A DNA stretch of 36,810 bases from Verrucomicrobiota bacterium (GTDB lineage Bacteria; Verrucomicrobiota; Kiritimatiellia; RFP12; UBA1067). How positions within the stretch are numbered: the stretch's first letter is position 1; each line of letters begins with the position of its first letter. Below, in pieces: positions 1 through 8,483 of this stretch. The DNA lies in the NCBI GenBank assembly GCA_022704145.1, contig JAKJGY010000025.1, positions 1 through 36,810 of the forward strand, written 5' to 3'. The position numbers and the translations under genes were made by a program. Under the pieces are notes generated by a model, which made no database searches, was not told the DNA's origin, and saw only the letters and a program-made list of their open reading frames with translations.

Positions 1-212
1 TCGCCAGGACCGCCATAGAAGCGGCTGGCGCCGGGGTGGCGAGCGGTTCCTCAGGCCGCGTGACGCAGCCGGCTGAAGAGAGAAGAACGCCTAACAACCC
101 CGGTATCGATACTCTCAGAAGGGCTCTATATGGCGTGCTTGAATTTCCCATTTCCGTTCCATCCTCATTTTCCCGTCCACCGTTGGAGGCTCCGTGTTGG
201 ATATGGGACAGC
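1..212. other. Left-edge region without a recognisable gene
   Basis: No convincing coding region is visible. A plus-strand open frame that begins here runs antisense into the HlyD-type gene and has no protein-like character. On the minus strand an ATG at 14-16 could start a gene leaving the window, but only five codons are visible. No clear terminator hairpin with a T-run follows the adaptor gene that ends at 213. Confidence 0.5.
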
Positions 213-1103
213 CTACTCCTCAAGATACAGATCCAACTGCTGCCCGACATAGAGGGTCGCGTCGGTCGAGGCCGGACACCGGTAGATGACCTGCAGGACA
301 CGCGTGTCGACACGTTCGATGCTGCTCCCCGTTAACGATGTCTTGGGTATGATAAAGGGGTCAATACGCACAAACTCCAGCGGAAGGGGCTTCTGCGTGT
401 CACCTTTCAAATAGCCGACCGCCTTCATGTTGGGGCGCACGCGGGGGGCGACTTGCTCGTCAACGTCCGCGCGAATCTGGAAATAGGTCAGATCGCCCAG
501 CACCAGCGGCGCACGGCTCGCTCCCGGCGTGACATACTCGCCAGGACGTGTGTTCACTTGCAGGACGGTCGCGGCACGCGGAGCGCAGACCGTCAGGCGG
601 GCAAGCAGCGTTTCGGTCTGCTCCACGGCCGCACGGGCGGCGGCCAGCTCGGCCTCCGCGACCTGCACATCCGACCGACGCATCTCAAGCTCCTCACGGG
701 GAATGGCGCGACGGTCCGTGACTTGTTCCAGACGCGACAGCATCCCGCGCAGGCGCGCCTCGGTGGCCTCCGCCACCCGTACCCGGGCCCGCTGTCCGAG
801 GAGTGTCGCCTTCAGCTCGCGGTCGTCGATATGCAGGAGCGGCTGGCCGGGCTCGACCTTATCCCAGACTTTGACAGGCACGGCCGTGATCAGTCCGGCG
901 ACCGGCACGCCCAGCGCAATGTTCTCGCCTTGAGCCTCGACAATACCCGCTGCGGCCACAGAGCTGACAAAGGGGTTGCTCGGCGGACTGTGAGGGGGCG
1001 GCGGCACCGGGTCCTGCGCGGAGAGGCGCAGCACCAGAAACCCTGCAAAGACCATGCCGGCAAGGGAAAGATAGAAACTGATGCGAGTCAATAGAAGGGA
1101 CAT
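213..1103 (-). CDS. HlyD/DevB-type periplasmic adaptor (membrane fusion protein) of an ABC exporter
   Basis: A 296-residue adaptor that would link the inner-membrane ABC pump encoded upstream to an outer-membrane exit. It has one N-terminal membrane anchor (about residues 6-25). A lipoyl-like half follows (EAQGENIALGVPVAGLI), then an alpha-helical hairpin (about 75-155), the second lipoyl half (CAPRAATVLQVNTRPGEYV) and a beta-barrel region (DVDEQVAPRVRPN). This is the usual order in the family. An in-frame ATG at 1127 overlaps the ATPase stop codon, but AGAAAGGAG lies seven bases before the ATG at 1103, so I chose 1103. It is the last gene of the tetR-permease-ATPase-adaptor operon. The substrate cannot be told from sequence. 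No outer-membrane TolC partner is in the window. Confidence 0.88.
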   Translation of the reverse strand: MSLLLTRISFYLSLAGMVFAGFLVLRLSAQDPVPPPPHSPPSNPFVSSVAAAGIVEAQGENIALGVPVAGLITAVPVKVWDKVEPGQPLLHIDDRELKATLLGQRARVRVAEATEARLRGMLSRLEQVTDRRAIPREELEMRRSDVQVAEAELAAARAAVEQTETLLARLTVCAPRAATVLQVNTRPGEYVTPGASRAPLVLGDLTYFQIRADVDEQVAPRVRPNMKAVGYLKGDTQKPLPLEFVRIDPFIIPKTSLTGSSIERVDTRVLQVIYRCPASTDATLYVGQQLDLYLEE

Positions 1104-1123
1104 AGCGGGACTCCTTTCTGGAA

Positions 1124-1849
1124 TCATGATCCCGGGGGGTGATGCGCCCGGATCTCCTCCTGCGTCGTGAGTGTACGAAAGATGCGGCCGTCCTCCATCT
1201 CCGCCATGTGATCCGCAAAGCCATAGGTGCGGTTGTCATGCGTGACGACCAGCACCAGCCTGTCCTTTTGTGTCGCGGCCTTGCGCAGGAGTTCCATGAC
1301 GTGATGGCCGTTCTCACTGTCCAGCGAGGAGGTCGGCTCATCGCAGAGGATGATCGGCGGCTCGTGCACCAGCGCGCGGGCGATCGCGACGCGCTGCTGC
1401 TGGCCGCCGGACATCTTGGCAGGACGGAAGTTGACGTGGTCGGAGAGCCCGACCCAGTCGAGCACCTCCCGCGCCTTGCGTTCCGCATGGCGATGGCCGA
1501 AGCCTTGGATCACGAGCGGAACGGAGACATTCTCGGCGGCCGTCAAGGTCGGGATCAGGTTGAACTGCTGGAAGATGAAGCCCAGATTGCGTGACCGGAA
1601 TCTGGCGACCGCGTCGGCCCCCATCCTGTCTAGACGCTGGCCCAGAACCTCGACCGCGCCGCCATCGGCGTGAAGCGTGCCGGCAATGATGCTGAGCAAG
1701 GTGGTCTTGCCGCATCCCGAAGGCCCGACGAGCATCGTCAGCCGCCCGGTCTCAGCGGCAAAGTCGGTCTTCTTGAGCACGACCGTGCGCGCCTGGCCAC
1801 GGCCGAAGCTTTTATCGACAGACTGAATCTGTATGCCAGTCGTGTTCAT
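1124..1849 (-). CDS. ABC transporter ATP-binding protein (DevA/LolD/MacB-like)
   Basis: A 241-residue ATPase subunit that would power the adjacent FtsX-type permease. The Walker A motif is GPSGCGKTT (about residues 42-50). The signature is MSGGQQQRVAIARAL, and the Walker B with D-loop is PIILCDEPTSSLD. The switch histidine lies in LVLVVTHDNRTY. Length and motifs match the MacB/LolD/DevA branch, which drives mechanotransmission or lipid-linked export rather than classical import. The start lies five bases after the permease stop codon, and the stop is followed closely by the adaptor gene, so the three subunits should be made from one mRNA. The family assignment is firm and the cargo is unknown. 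Confidence 0.93.
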   Translation of the reverse strand: MNTTGIQIQSVDKSFGRGQARTVVLKKTDFAAETGRLTMLVGPSGCGKTTLLSIIAGTLHADGGAVEVLGQRLDRMGADAVARFRSRNLGFIFQQFNLIPTLTAAENVSVPLVIQGFGHRHAERKAREVLDWVGLSDHVNFRPAKMSGGQQQRVAIARALVHEPPIILCDEPTSSLDSENGHHVMELLRKAATQKDRLVLVVTHDNRTYGFADHMAEMEDGRIFRTLTTQEEIRAHHPPGS

Positions 1850-1854
1850 ACCTC

Positions 1855-2991
1855 TTACCTGAAGACAATCGCGGGCTCAAGCCGCGCGATGCGTAAGATT
1901 CCGATAAGGGCCGAGAGTGCCACAATGACCAGGACAGCCCCACCCACCACAGCCGTGATCTGCCAGAGCATAAGAAACGGCACTTTGCCCAAGCGCAGGA
2001 GGTTGTTGCCCAGAACCGAGACCAGACCGAGGCCGATGCCATAGCCGATAAAGCCGACCAGGACGGCCTGCGCCAGCAGCATGGCGCAGAGTGTGCCGCT
2101 GCTGGCGCCCATGGCGCGCAGCGCCGCGAAATGACGGGTGTTCTCAAGCACAAAGGAGTAAAAGGTCTGGCCTGAGATGGCCGCGCCGATGAAGAAGCCG
2201 ATGATCACGATCGTGCCCACGTTGATCGGGATGCCCGTATTCTTGATATACCACAGGATGGTCGACCACATAAACTCGTGCTGGGTGAAGGCCGCCAGCC
2301 CCGTGCCTGCGGCAATGCGCTGCGCGACCTCCTGATCCGTAAGGCCCGGCTGCGGGGCCGCCAGGATGAAGCTGAGCATCTTGCGCTGGTTGGGCGCATA
2401 CTGCACCGCGCGGTCGTAGGTGGTGAAGACGTAGGGGCCGCCGGTGAAGGAACGGTAACTCTGGCAGATCGCGACGATGCGGGCCTCGCGGTCATTGATC
2501 TCAAAGACATCGCCCACACGGATCGGACATGCGCGGCCCGCGCTGAGGCGTTCGACGCCGAAATCGTCGAGGATGACGGTGTTGGGCATCCGCAGATCCT
2601 CTAGCCTGCCCGCAATGATCCGTGTCGGCGCGCCAATCAGCGTGTTGTTGTCGAGGCCGATCAGGGTGATCATCTTAGAGGCGCCGTCCGCCAGCCGGGC
2701 CATGGAGATGCCTTGGTAGAGCGGCACGGCCCAGGCGACCCCGTCGACGGAGCGCACACGCGTGGTGTCCGTGTCGCGCATCGGCTTGTTATCGTTACAC
2801 TGCTCGACTTTGGGATCCGCGACCCAGATCGGCACATTGACATTGCGCATGGTGGAGTAGGTCCAGGACATGAGCCCGCAGAAGAGCGACATACCCTGCG
2901 CCATGAGCAGCGTGGCAAAGGTGATGCCGCTGATCAGCATGACATACTTGCCGCGATCCCCGAAGAGCATCTTGAGCGCAATCCGGATCAT
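1855..2991 (-). CDS. FtsX/DevC-type ABC transporter permease
   Basis: A 378-residue inner-membrane permease. One transmembrane helix lies at about residues 15-38. A long extracytoplasmic domain follows (MacB periplasmic-core type, to about 245), then three C-terminal helices with the FtsX-family stretch HFAALRAMGASSGTL between the first two. This 1+3 topology is that of MacB/LolC/DevC permeases, which work as dimers with an ATPase and often an HlyD-type adaptor; both are encoded next. Its ATG overlaps the tetR stop codon in an ATGA arrangement, showing translational coupling to the regulator. The transported molecule could be a lipid, peptide or toxic compound. Confidence 0.9.
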   Translation of the reverse strand: MIRIALKMLFGDRGKYVMLISGITFATLLMAQGMSLFCGLMSWTYSTMRNVNVPIWVADPKVEQCNDNKPMRDTDTTRVRSVDGVAWAVPLYQGISMARLADGASKMITLIGLDNNTLIGAPTRIIAGRLEDLRMPNTVILDDFGVERLSAGRACPIRVGDVFEINDREARIVAICQSYRSFTGGPYVFTTYDRAVQYAPNQRKMLSFILAAPQPGLTDQEVAQRIAAGTGLAAFTQHEFMWSTILWYIKNTGIPINVGTIVIIGFFIGAAISGQTFYSFVLENTRHFAALRAMGASSGTLCAMLLAQAVLVGFIGYGIGLGLVSVLGNNLLRLGKVPFLMLWQITAVVGGAVLVIVALSALIGILRIARLEPAIVFR

Positions 2992-3677
2992 GGCCTGACC
3001 CCTTTCCGCCTGTCCCGCCCGGCAAGCCGCTGAAAGCCCGCCGCCCCAAAGGCCACCAGGTTTGACATCACCGCGTCGACATCATGACTGGCCTGCGGAT
3101 CAACCAGACCCGGGAAGGGCGGCCGGTTCACCCAGCGCAACATGTGGATGACGCAGCCGGCATAGAGTGCAAGGCCCAGCCCGGCCTGCGCCTCGGACAG
3201 GCCCGGCGTAACTCGGCGGATGGCCTGGACAAAGCGCAAGGCCACCTGCAGCAGCTCCTGACGGAAGATGTGCTCGGCGATCTCGTCCGACTCGGCAAAG
3301 GCCCGGCTGAGCAGGCGGTTCAGCCGGCGTCCCGTCTCAGGGTTGAGCACCGCCTCCTCGATCATAACCCGTGCAAACGCATCGAAGATCTCCTCGAGCG
3401 ACGGCGGATACCGCCGTGCCTCTAAGGCCGAGAGCGCGGCTAGGCGACGCTCGTTCAGCGGACGGACGCGACGGCTGAGCGCCTCGACAAAGAGGTTCTC
3501 TTTAGATCCAAAGTGATAACCTGCCGCCGCGAGGTTGACGCAGGCGCGCTTGGCGATGTCGCGCACGGAGACGGCATGGTAGCCGCGATCGGCGAAGAGC
3601 GCCTCTGCGGCATCCAGCAGGCGTGCGCGCGTCGCTTCTGCGTCGCGCGGAGGGCGTGTGCGGGCCTTATGATTCAT
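2988..3677 (-). CDS. TetR-family transcriptional regulator
   Basis: A 229-residue regulator. The N-terminal helix-turn-helix is clear: an ARLLDAAEALFADRGYHAVSVRDIA segment followed by the recognition region NLAAAGYHFGSKENLF (about residues 18-65). The C-terminal ligand-binding part (about 80-220) resembles the subgroup with an NRLLSRAF-type helix seen in CecR-like regulators. It is the first gene of the efflux operon and overlaps the permease by four bases, so it probably represses its own operon until an inducer binds. The ATG at 3677 has no Shine-Dalgarno sequence and sits only 11 bases after a good -10 box. Confidence 0.92.
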   Translation of the reverse strand: MNHKARTRPPRDAEATRARLLDAAEALFADRGYHAVSVRDIAKRACVNLAAAGYHFGSKENLFVEALSRRVRPLNERRLAALSALEARRYPPSLEEIFDAFARVMIEEAVLNPETGRRLNRLLSRAFAESDEIAEHIFRQELLQVALRFVQAIRRVTPGLSEAQAGLGLALYAGCVIHMLRWVNRPPFPGLVDPQASHDVDAVMSNLVAFGAAGFQRLAGRDRRKGVRP

Positions 3678-3688
3678 ACGTTTGTTTA

Positions 3689-3717
3689 AAAATAACAGGA
3701 AAGGTCTGTGCCGTCAA
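3689..3717 (-). promoter_or_regulatory. Sigma70-type promoter of the tetR-ABC exporter operon
   Basis: On the minus strand TTGACG (3712-3717) is followed by a 17-base spacer and TATTTT (3689-3694). The ATG of the tetR gene begins 11 bases after the -10 box, so the predicted leader is only about four to five bases long. Confidence 0.6.
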
Positions 3718-3750
3718 GGGGGAGGTGAGGAGAGCGCCTGAGCCTGTGGT

Positions 3751-5727
3751 TTAGGGGAGGAGACGCTTGAGGTCGGCGGACGAGTAGTCCTGCAAGGCGC
3801 CGTGGACGATGTCGGCGAAACGGAGGGGGGCGTTGTCGGTCACGGCCGACTCCCACGGCGTCGGCTCGTCGGCGAGCCGGAGCGCGGCGAAGAGTTCCGG
3901 TTCGGCCACGGCCGTGTGCAGGGCGGGGATGACCGAACGCTCGGCAGCGTGAAGTTCGACGCGCGGCTCGCCGCAGGCGGTCGCGAGCCAGCGGGCGCAC
4001 TGCAGGAGGTCCTCGGCGCGGATCCCGACCAGCGAGCGGCCAAGCAGATAGGCCATCACGGCAGGCCCCTCGTCACGGTTCGACGCGCCGTAGAAGGTGT
4101 GGGCGGCGCCGTCGGTCTCGCCGCAGCCGGAGAGGTCTACGGCCAGCACGGCACGGCCTTCAGCCAGCGCGGCCGCCACCCGCGCGGCGGTACAGCCTCT
4201 GCCGCGGCCGTCGGCCAGCAGGACGGGCGGCGCGCGCCGGGCAGCGGGCGTCAGGAACGTCGCGGGGAGCGGGACGCCGTTGGCCGAGAGGAGCGCCACC
4301 TCGCGGACCGTCACACCGCCCTCCTGCGAGGTGCGGAGGTTGAGGGTGGGGGGGTGCGGGAGGGCGTCGAGCGGGCGGATGACGGCCCGCCGCCGGACGG
4401 CCGCTCTCAGCGCGGCGGCGTCTTGGCGCGGGCGGGCGGCCGCGAGGCGTGCGGCCTCATCGCGCAGCAGGTCGTAGACCGACCGCGCACCCTCGAGGCG
4501 CAGCACCTGGCCTTCGGGGGTGACGTTGGCCTCGGCCGGAGGCAGGCCCATCTCGCTCTCCGGCGGGAGGCGGAGGTCCGCCGCGCCGCCCAGCCAGCGC
4601 GCCATGAAGCGTATGGAGGCCACCCTCAGTGGCTCGGCCCAGCCGTGGGTGCCGTCGTGCTCGACGAGCGCCAGCCGGTCGGCCGCCTGCAGCCGCTCGT
4701 AGACGCCACGGACCTCCGCAAAGGTCTGGTGCGTGCCGGCGATGGGGAAGAAGTCGCGGGTGGCGGCGCAGACGCAGGTGGGGCGCGGCGCGCGCAACAG
4801 CAGCCAGCCGGCGTGCTCCAGACCGAAGCCGAGCTGGCCGAAGAGGTTCTGCTCCGCGTCCTGCGGGCCGATCGCGGCGCAGACGTGCTGGAGCGAGGAG
4901 ATATAGCAGCTCGGCGCGGCGGCGAGGAGGCGGTCGTCGAGCGCGGAGAGGTAGGCGGTGAGGGTGCCGCCGCCGCTGTTTCCGAGGCAGCCGAGGCGCG
5001 ACGCGTCGACCTCCGGCCGGCCGGCCAGGTAGTCGAGCGCGCGGAACCCGTCCCAGACCCGGAAGGTGGCGGTGTTCCAGCCGAGCAGGGCGGCTTTGGC
5101 GCCGGTGATGTTATGCCCGTGGACGCCCCCTTTGCCAAGGCCTTGGAGGCGCTCGCCTTGGTCGAGCGGGTCGTAGATCAGGGCGGCCATGCCGTTCGCC
5201 GCGGCGAGCACGCCGCCACGCTGGTAGCCCGGCAGGGCCTTGCCCTCGCCGCTGTGCCCGCAGGGGATCAGGAGGCCCGGGTAGGGCGGCGCGAAACGCG
5301 CCGGGTCGGGCAGGAACAGCAGGGCGGTCACATAGAACTGAGGGCGGCTCTCGAAGAGCACCTTCTCGATGCGGTAGCCGTCGCGGGAGTGGGTCGCCGT
5401 GACACGGGCGTTGAGCGGGGTGCGCGGGGGCAGGTCGCCGAGTGCGGCGAGGCAGGCGGCGCGCGTCTGCCGCTGCCAGGCGGCCAGGCCTGCCGGGTCG
5501 GACAAGGCCTGCTGTGTGGCGCGGATGACGGCGCCCGCGCGCGCGAGGTCAGAGGTGAGGGCGCGGTGCAGCGCCAGCTCGGGCGCGCCGCCGGCCGCCG
5601 GAACGTCCAGCAGCGGTTGCCGGAGCAGTCGCTCAAGGCGGTTGGTGTCGGCCGAGAGGTCGGCGGCAAGGGCGGCGGCGCACAGTCCGAACACCTGTGC
5701 GCAGGCGATGAACGGTTTCACACACAT
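3751..5727 (-). CDS. Secreted alpha/beta-hydrolase, acetyl-esterase-like, with a second degenerate hydrolase half
   Basis: A 658-residue exported protein. The start at 5727 has GGAGG four bases upstream and opens a signal peptide (MCVKPFIACAQVFGLCAAALAA); the longer frame upstream has no signal or SD. The first half is an alpha/beta-hydrolase with nucleophile elbow GNSGG (Ser251), a likely acid in TRDFFP (Asp325) and a likely base in DGTHGW (His361). This fits the acetyl-xylan-esterase/prolyl-oligopeptidase superfamily. The second half (about 440-658) repeats the fold more loosely (PPVLLADGRGRG, AVLAVDLSGCGETDG) but shows no clear G-x-S-x-G. It probably deacylates plant or algal polysaccharide in the periplasm or outside the cell; the substrate is inferred. 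It is transcribed alone, upstream of and in the same direction as the tetR operon. Confidence 0.85.
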   Translation of the reverse strand: MCVKPFIACAQVFGLCAAALAADLSADTNRLERLLRQPLLDVPAAGGAPELALHRALTSDLARAGAVIRATQQALSDPAGLAAWQRQTRAACLAALGDLPPRTPLNARVTATHSRDGYRIEKVLFESRPQFYVTALLFLPDPARFAPPYPGLLIPCGHSGEGKALPGYQRGGVLAAANGMAALIYDPLDQGERLQGLGKGGVHGHNITGAKAALLGWNTATFRVWDGFRALDYLAGRPEVDASRLGCLGNSGGGTLTAYLSALDDRLLAAAPSCYISSLQHVCAAIGPQDAEQNLFGQLGFGLEHAGWLLLRAPRPTCVCAATRDFFPIAGTHQTFAEVRGVYERLQAADRLALVEHDGTHGWAEPLRVASIRFMARWLGGAADLRLPPESEMGLPPAEANVTPEGQVLRLEGARSVYDLLRDEAARLAAARPRQDAAALRAAVRRRAVIRPLDALPHPPTLNLRTSQEGGVTVREVALLSANGVPLPATFLTPAARRAPPVLLADGRGRGCTAARVAAALAEGRAVLAVDLSGCGETDGAAHTFYGASNRDEGPAVMAYLLGRSLVGIRAEDLLQCARWLATACGEPRVELHAAERSVIPALHTAVAEPELFAALRLADEPTPWESAVTDNAPLRFADIVHGALQDYSSADLKRLLP

Positions 5728-6008
5728 AAGGCCTCCGGGCTCATGCTTGGCCGGCTGACGCAGCAGCCGCGGCTCGGTTGCGGGGACACAAGAACACACA
5801 AGAACGCAGGAGATCCCAGCAGGGGGTGCAGGGTGTCCGCGCCCGAGTGTTCCGAACGTCGGACAGTATGCGCCGATCCTGGCCGTTGCGCAAGGGGGTT
5901 GGTCGGATGAAGGCGGCCCGTTGGTAGGCCCGCAAAAATGTGCGCGTGACATTTTTCAGAAAAGTGTCATAATACGCGCCTGTCTGGTCTACCGGAGAAG
6001 AACGATTT
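5728..6008. other. Divergent intergenic region between the esterase gene and oadA
   Basis: This 281-base gap separates two divergent genes. It contains the oadA promoter and palindrome near its right end (5946-5973). The esterase promoter should also lie here, but I could not pick a convincing -35/-10 pair for it. I see no additional gene. Confidence 0.5.
5946..5973 (+). promoter_or_regulatory. oadA promoter overlapped by a 23-base palindrome (operator candidate)
   Basis: A -35-like GTGACA (5946-5951), a 16-base spacer and a -10-like CATAAT (5968-5973) precede oadA. A near-perfect inverted repeat covers the same bases: TGACATTTTT (5947-5956), CAG, AAAAGTGTCA (5960-5969), with one mismatch in ten pairs. 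A dimeric regulator bound there would block RNA polymerase. The regulator is unknown. Confidence 0.55.
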
Positions 6009-7910
6009 ATGAAGAAACAAACTGATGCCAAGAAGGTGGCCGCCGTGGCGGCCGCAAAGCCCCGGGTGCGTATCACCGACACCACGCTGCGTGACGCGCA
6101 CCAGTCGCTGTGGGCCACGCGCATGCGGACGTCCGATATCCTGGCGATCGCCGAGGAGGTGGACGACGCGGGGTACTATTCGCTGGAGTGCTGGGGCGGG
6201 GCGACCTTCGACGTCTGCCTGCGTTTCCTGCGCGAGAACCCGTGGGAGCGGCTGCGCCAGATCAAGGCGGTCTGCAAGAAGACCCCGCTGCAGATGCTGC
6301 TGCGCGGACAGAACGTGCTCGGTTACAAGCACTACCCGGACGACATCCTGGAGCGTTTCATCGCGCTGGCGTGTGAGAACGGGATGGACATCTTCCGCAT
6401 CTTCGACGCGCTGAACGACAACCGTAACCTGGAGAAGGCCATCCAGGCCGTGAAGAAGTACGGCGGCCACGCCCAGGGGACGATCAGCTACACCTACAGC
6501 CCGGTCCACACGGTCGAGAACTTTGTGGCGATCGCCAAAGAGCAGGCGTCGATGGGCGCGGACACGATCTGCATCAAGGACATGGCCGGCATCCTCTCGC
6601 CGGCCGCGGCGACGGCGCTGGTCTCGGCGCTGGTCAAGGCCGTGAAGGTGCCGGTGCAGGTGCACTCGCACATGACCAGCGGCATGGCGGTGGCGATGTA
6701 CCTCTCGGCGGTCAAGGCCGGCGCGGGCGCGGTCGACACGGCCGTCTCGACCATGTCGGGCTTCTCCTCGCAGCCCCCGACCGAGTCGCTCGTGGCGATC
6801 CTTGAGGCGGAGGGTTACGACACCGGGCTGGATCATCAGAAGGTCGCCAAGGCCAACGCGCATTTCCGCGCGCTGAAGAAGATCCGCGAGCCTTCGACGG
6901 GCCTCGGCGAGCCGGTCGACGCCGACGTGCTGGAGCACCACATCCCCGGCGGCATGATCTCCAACCTGCGCTCGCAGCTTCAGCAGCAGGGCGCGCTGGA
7001 CCGGCTGCCCGAGGTGCTGGAGGAGCTGCCGCGCACACGCGCCGACATGGGCTATCCCCCGCTCGTGACGCCGACCAGCCAGATCGTGGGCGTGCAGGCG
7101 GTGCTGAACGTGCTGGCGGGCAAGCGGTATGAGATGGTGACGCAGGAGACGCGCGACTACGTGAAGGGCCTTTACGGCCGTTCGCCCGCGCCGATCGACG
7201 CCAAGCTGGCCAAGAAGATCCTGAACGGCGAGAAGCCGGTCACCTGCCGTCCGGCCGACCTGCTCAAGCCCGGGCTGGCGGAGGCCGCCGCGCAGATCGA
7301 CCCCAAGCTGATGGAGAAGGAGGAGGACATCCTCTCCTACTGCCTCTTCCCGGAGGTGGCGCTCGGCTACTTCAAGTGGCGCGCCAAGCCGGCGGATCAG
7401 CGTGACCCGATCCCGGCGGACCTGGAGGGCGCCGGGCAGCCGAAGAAGGCTGAGGCGGCCGCGCCTGCGGCGGCGGCCCCTGCGGCGGCCCCCTGTGACG
7501 AGACGCTCAAGTTCGCGGAGATCGGCAAGCTGGTGGCGGGCCTCGCGAGCCGCCTCGGCTTCGCGGCGGGCGCGGTGCCGGCCGCGCTGCCCGAGCTTTC
7601 TGTGGCCGTCGCCGCGCCTGCGGCCGCCGCCCCGCAGAAGAAGGAGGCGCCTGCCGCGGCCGCGCCGGTGGCCGGCCCGACGGTCAACGCGCCGCTGAAC
7701 GGCACGTTCTACCGTTCGCCCGGGCCGGGCAAGCCGGAGCTGGCCAAGGAGGGCGACAGCGTCAAGGCGGGCGACCCGCTCTGCATCGTCGAGGCGATGA
7801 AGCTCTTCAACCAGATCAAGGCCGACAAGCCGCTGAAGGTGGTGAAGTTCCTCGTCGAGCACGGCGCGGTGGTCGCCAAGGGACAGCCGCTGTGCGTCGT
7901 GCAGTACTGA
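6009..7910 (+). CDS. oadA: Biotin-dependent carboxyltransferase, oxaloacetate decarboxylase alpha / pyruvate carboxylase subunit B
   Basis: A 633-residue protein that moves a carboxyl group between oxaloacetate/pyruvate and biotin. The carboxyltransferase TIM barrel opens with RITDTTLRDAHQS, and the expected catalytic lysine is in CIKDMAG with metal-site histidines in VHSHMTSG. The conserved C-terminal part of the CT domain runs to about residue 475. An Ala/Pro linker carries a small helical insert (about 493-535). The biotinyl domain ends the protein, with the biotinylated lysine at about 598 in EAMKLFN. GGAGAAG precedes the ATG. Length matches OadA or PycB. No membrane subunits (OadB/OadG) or biotin carboxylase lie in the window, so whether it serves a sodium pump, a two-part pyruvate carboxylase or a transcarboxylase is open. 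It is a single-gene unit with its own terminator. Confidence 0.92.
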   Translation: MKKQTDAKKVAAVAAAKPRVRITDTTLRDAHQSLWATRMRTSDILAIAEEVDDAGYYSLECWGGATFDVCLRFLRENPWERLRQIKAVCKKTPLQMLLRGQNVLGYKHYPDDILERFIALACENGMDIFRIFDALNDNRNLEKAIQAVKKYGGHAQGTISYTYSPVHTVENFVAIAKEQASMGADTICIKDMAGILSPAAATALVSALVKAVKVPVQVHSHMTSGMAVAMYLSAVKAGAGAVDTAVSTMSGFSSQPPTESLVAILEAEGYDTGLDHQKVAKANAHFRALKKIREPSTGLGEPVDADVLEHHIPGGMISNLRSQLQQQGALDRLPEVLEELPRTRADMGYPPLVTPTSQIVGVQAVLNVLAGKRYEMVTQETRDYVKGLYGRSPAPIDAKLAKKILNGEKPVTCRPADLLKPGLAEAAAQIDPKLMEKEEDILSYCLFPEVALGYFKWRAKPADQRDPIPADLEGAGQPKKAEAAAPAAAAPAAAPCDETLKFAEIGKLVAGLASRLGFAAGAVPAALPELSVAVAAPAAAAPQKKEAPAAAAPVAGPTVNAPLNGTFYRSPGPGKPELAKEGDSVKAGDPLCIVEAMKLFNQIKADKPLKVVKFLVEHGAVVAKGQPLCVVQY

Positions 7911-7931
7911 GGCCGGCGCGCTCCGCTGACC

Positions 7932-7963
7932 GCCTCCCGTCCGTCAGGGCGGGGGGCTTTTTT
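7932..7963 (+). terminator. Rho-independent terminator of oadA
   Basis: GCCTCCCG (7932-7939) and CGGGGGGC (7950-7957) form an eight-pair stem with one T-G pair and a ten-base loop, followed by six T residues. It lies 22 bases after the oadA stop codon. The T-run overlaps the stop codon of the convergent tadA gene. Confidence 0.85.
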
Positions 7964-8453
7964 ATTCCTCGCGGCGGGCGCGGAAGAAGCTCTGCAGCAG
8001 GCTGCGGCACTCGGGCTCGAGCACGCCGGGGAGCACGTCCGGGCGGTGGTTGAGGCCGGGGTGGTTGAGGATCGAGAAGACCGTATGGCCGCCGCGCTTG
8101 GGGTCGGAGAGCCCCCAGACGACGGTCGGCACGCGGGCGAGGACGATCGCGCCGGCGCACATGGCGCACGGCTCCTTGGTGACGTACAGGAGGGTGCCGG
8201 TGAGCCGCCAGTCGCCCAGGGCGGCCGCGGCCTGGGTGAGGGCGATCATCTCGGCGTGGGCCGTGGCGTCCTTGAGGGTCTCGGTCTGGTTATGGGCGCG
8301 CGCCAGCACACGGACTGCGGCGCGCGCGGCCGGCTCCGCCTCCGGGGCGCGGATGATGACGCAGCCGGTGGGGACCTCGCCCGCCTCGGCGGCCTTGGCG
8401 GCCTCGCGCAAGGCGAGGCGCATGAAGTGCTCGTGGAAGTCGGCTGAAAGCAT
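7962..8453 (-). CDS. tadA: tRNA-specific adenosine deaminase TadA
   Basis: A 163-residue zinc deaminase of the cytidine-deaminase fold that converts the wobble adenosine (A34) of tRNA-Arg(ACG) to inosine. The zinc and proton-shuttle signatures are present: AHAEM (His66, Glu68) and EPCAMCAGA (Cys96, Cys99). LLYVTKEPCAMCAGAIV and the VWGLSDPKRGG region are typical of TadA rather than of free-nucleoside or dCMP deaminases. The conserved VGAV start of the core reads as PTGCVII. It is the last gene of the minus-strand run, 30 bases after the PQQ-propeller gene. Confidence 0.9.
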   Translation of the reverse strand: MLSADFHEHFMRLALREAAKAAEAGEVPTGCVIIRAPEAEPAARAAVRVLARAHNQTETLKDATAHAEMIALTQAAAALGDWRLTGTLLYVTKEPCAMCAGAIVLARVPTVVWGLSDPKRGGHTVFSILNHPGLNHRPDVLPGVLEPECRSLLQSFFRARREE

Positions 8454-8483
8454 CAGGGCCTCGCGTGTGACGCCGGGGTGTTG

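Noticed and set aside
3802..5910. 702-residue plus-strand open frame opposite the esterase gene
   Set aside because: It is Gly/Arg/Glu-rich with no domain pattern; the minus strand has a signal peptide, SD and catalytic motifs.
5967..7862. 631-residue minus-strand open frame opposite oadA
   Set aside because: Arg/His/Leu-rich antisense shadow of a highly conserved gene.
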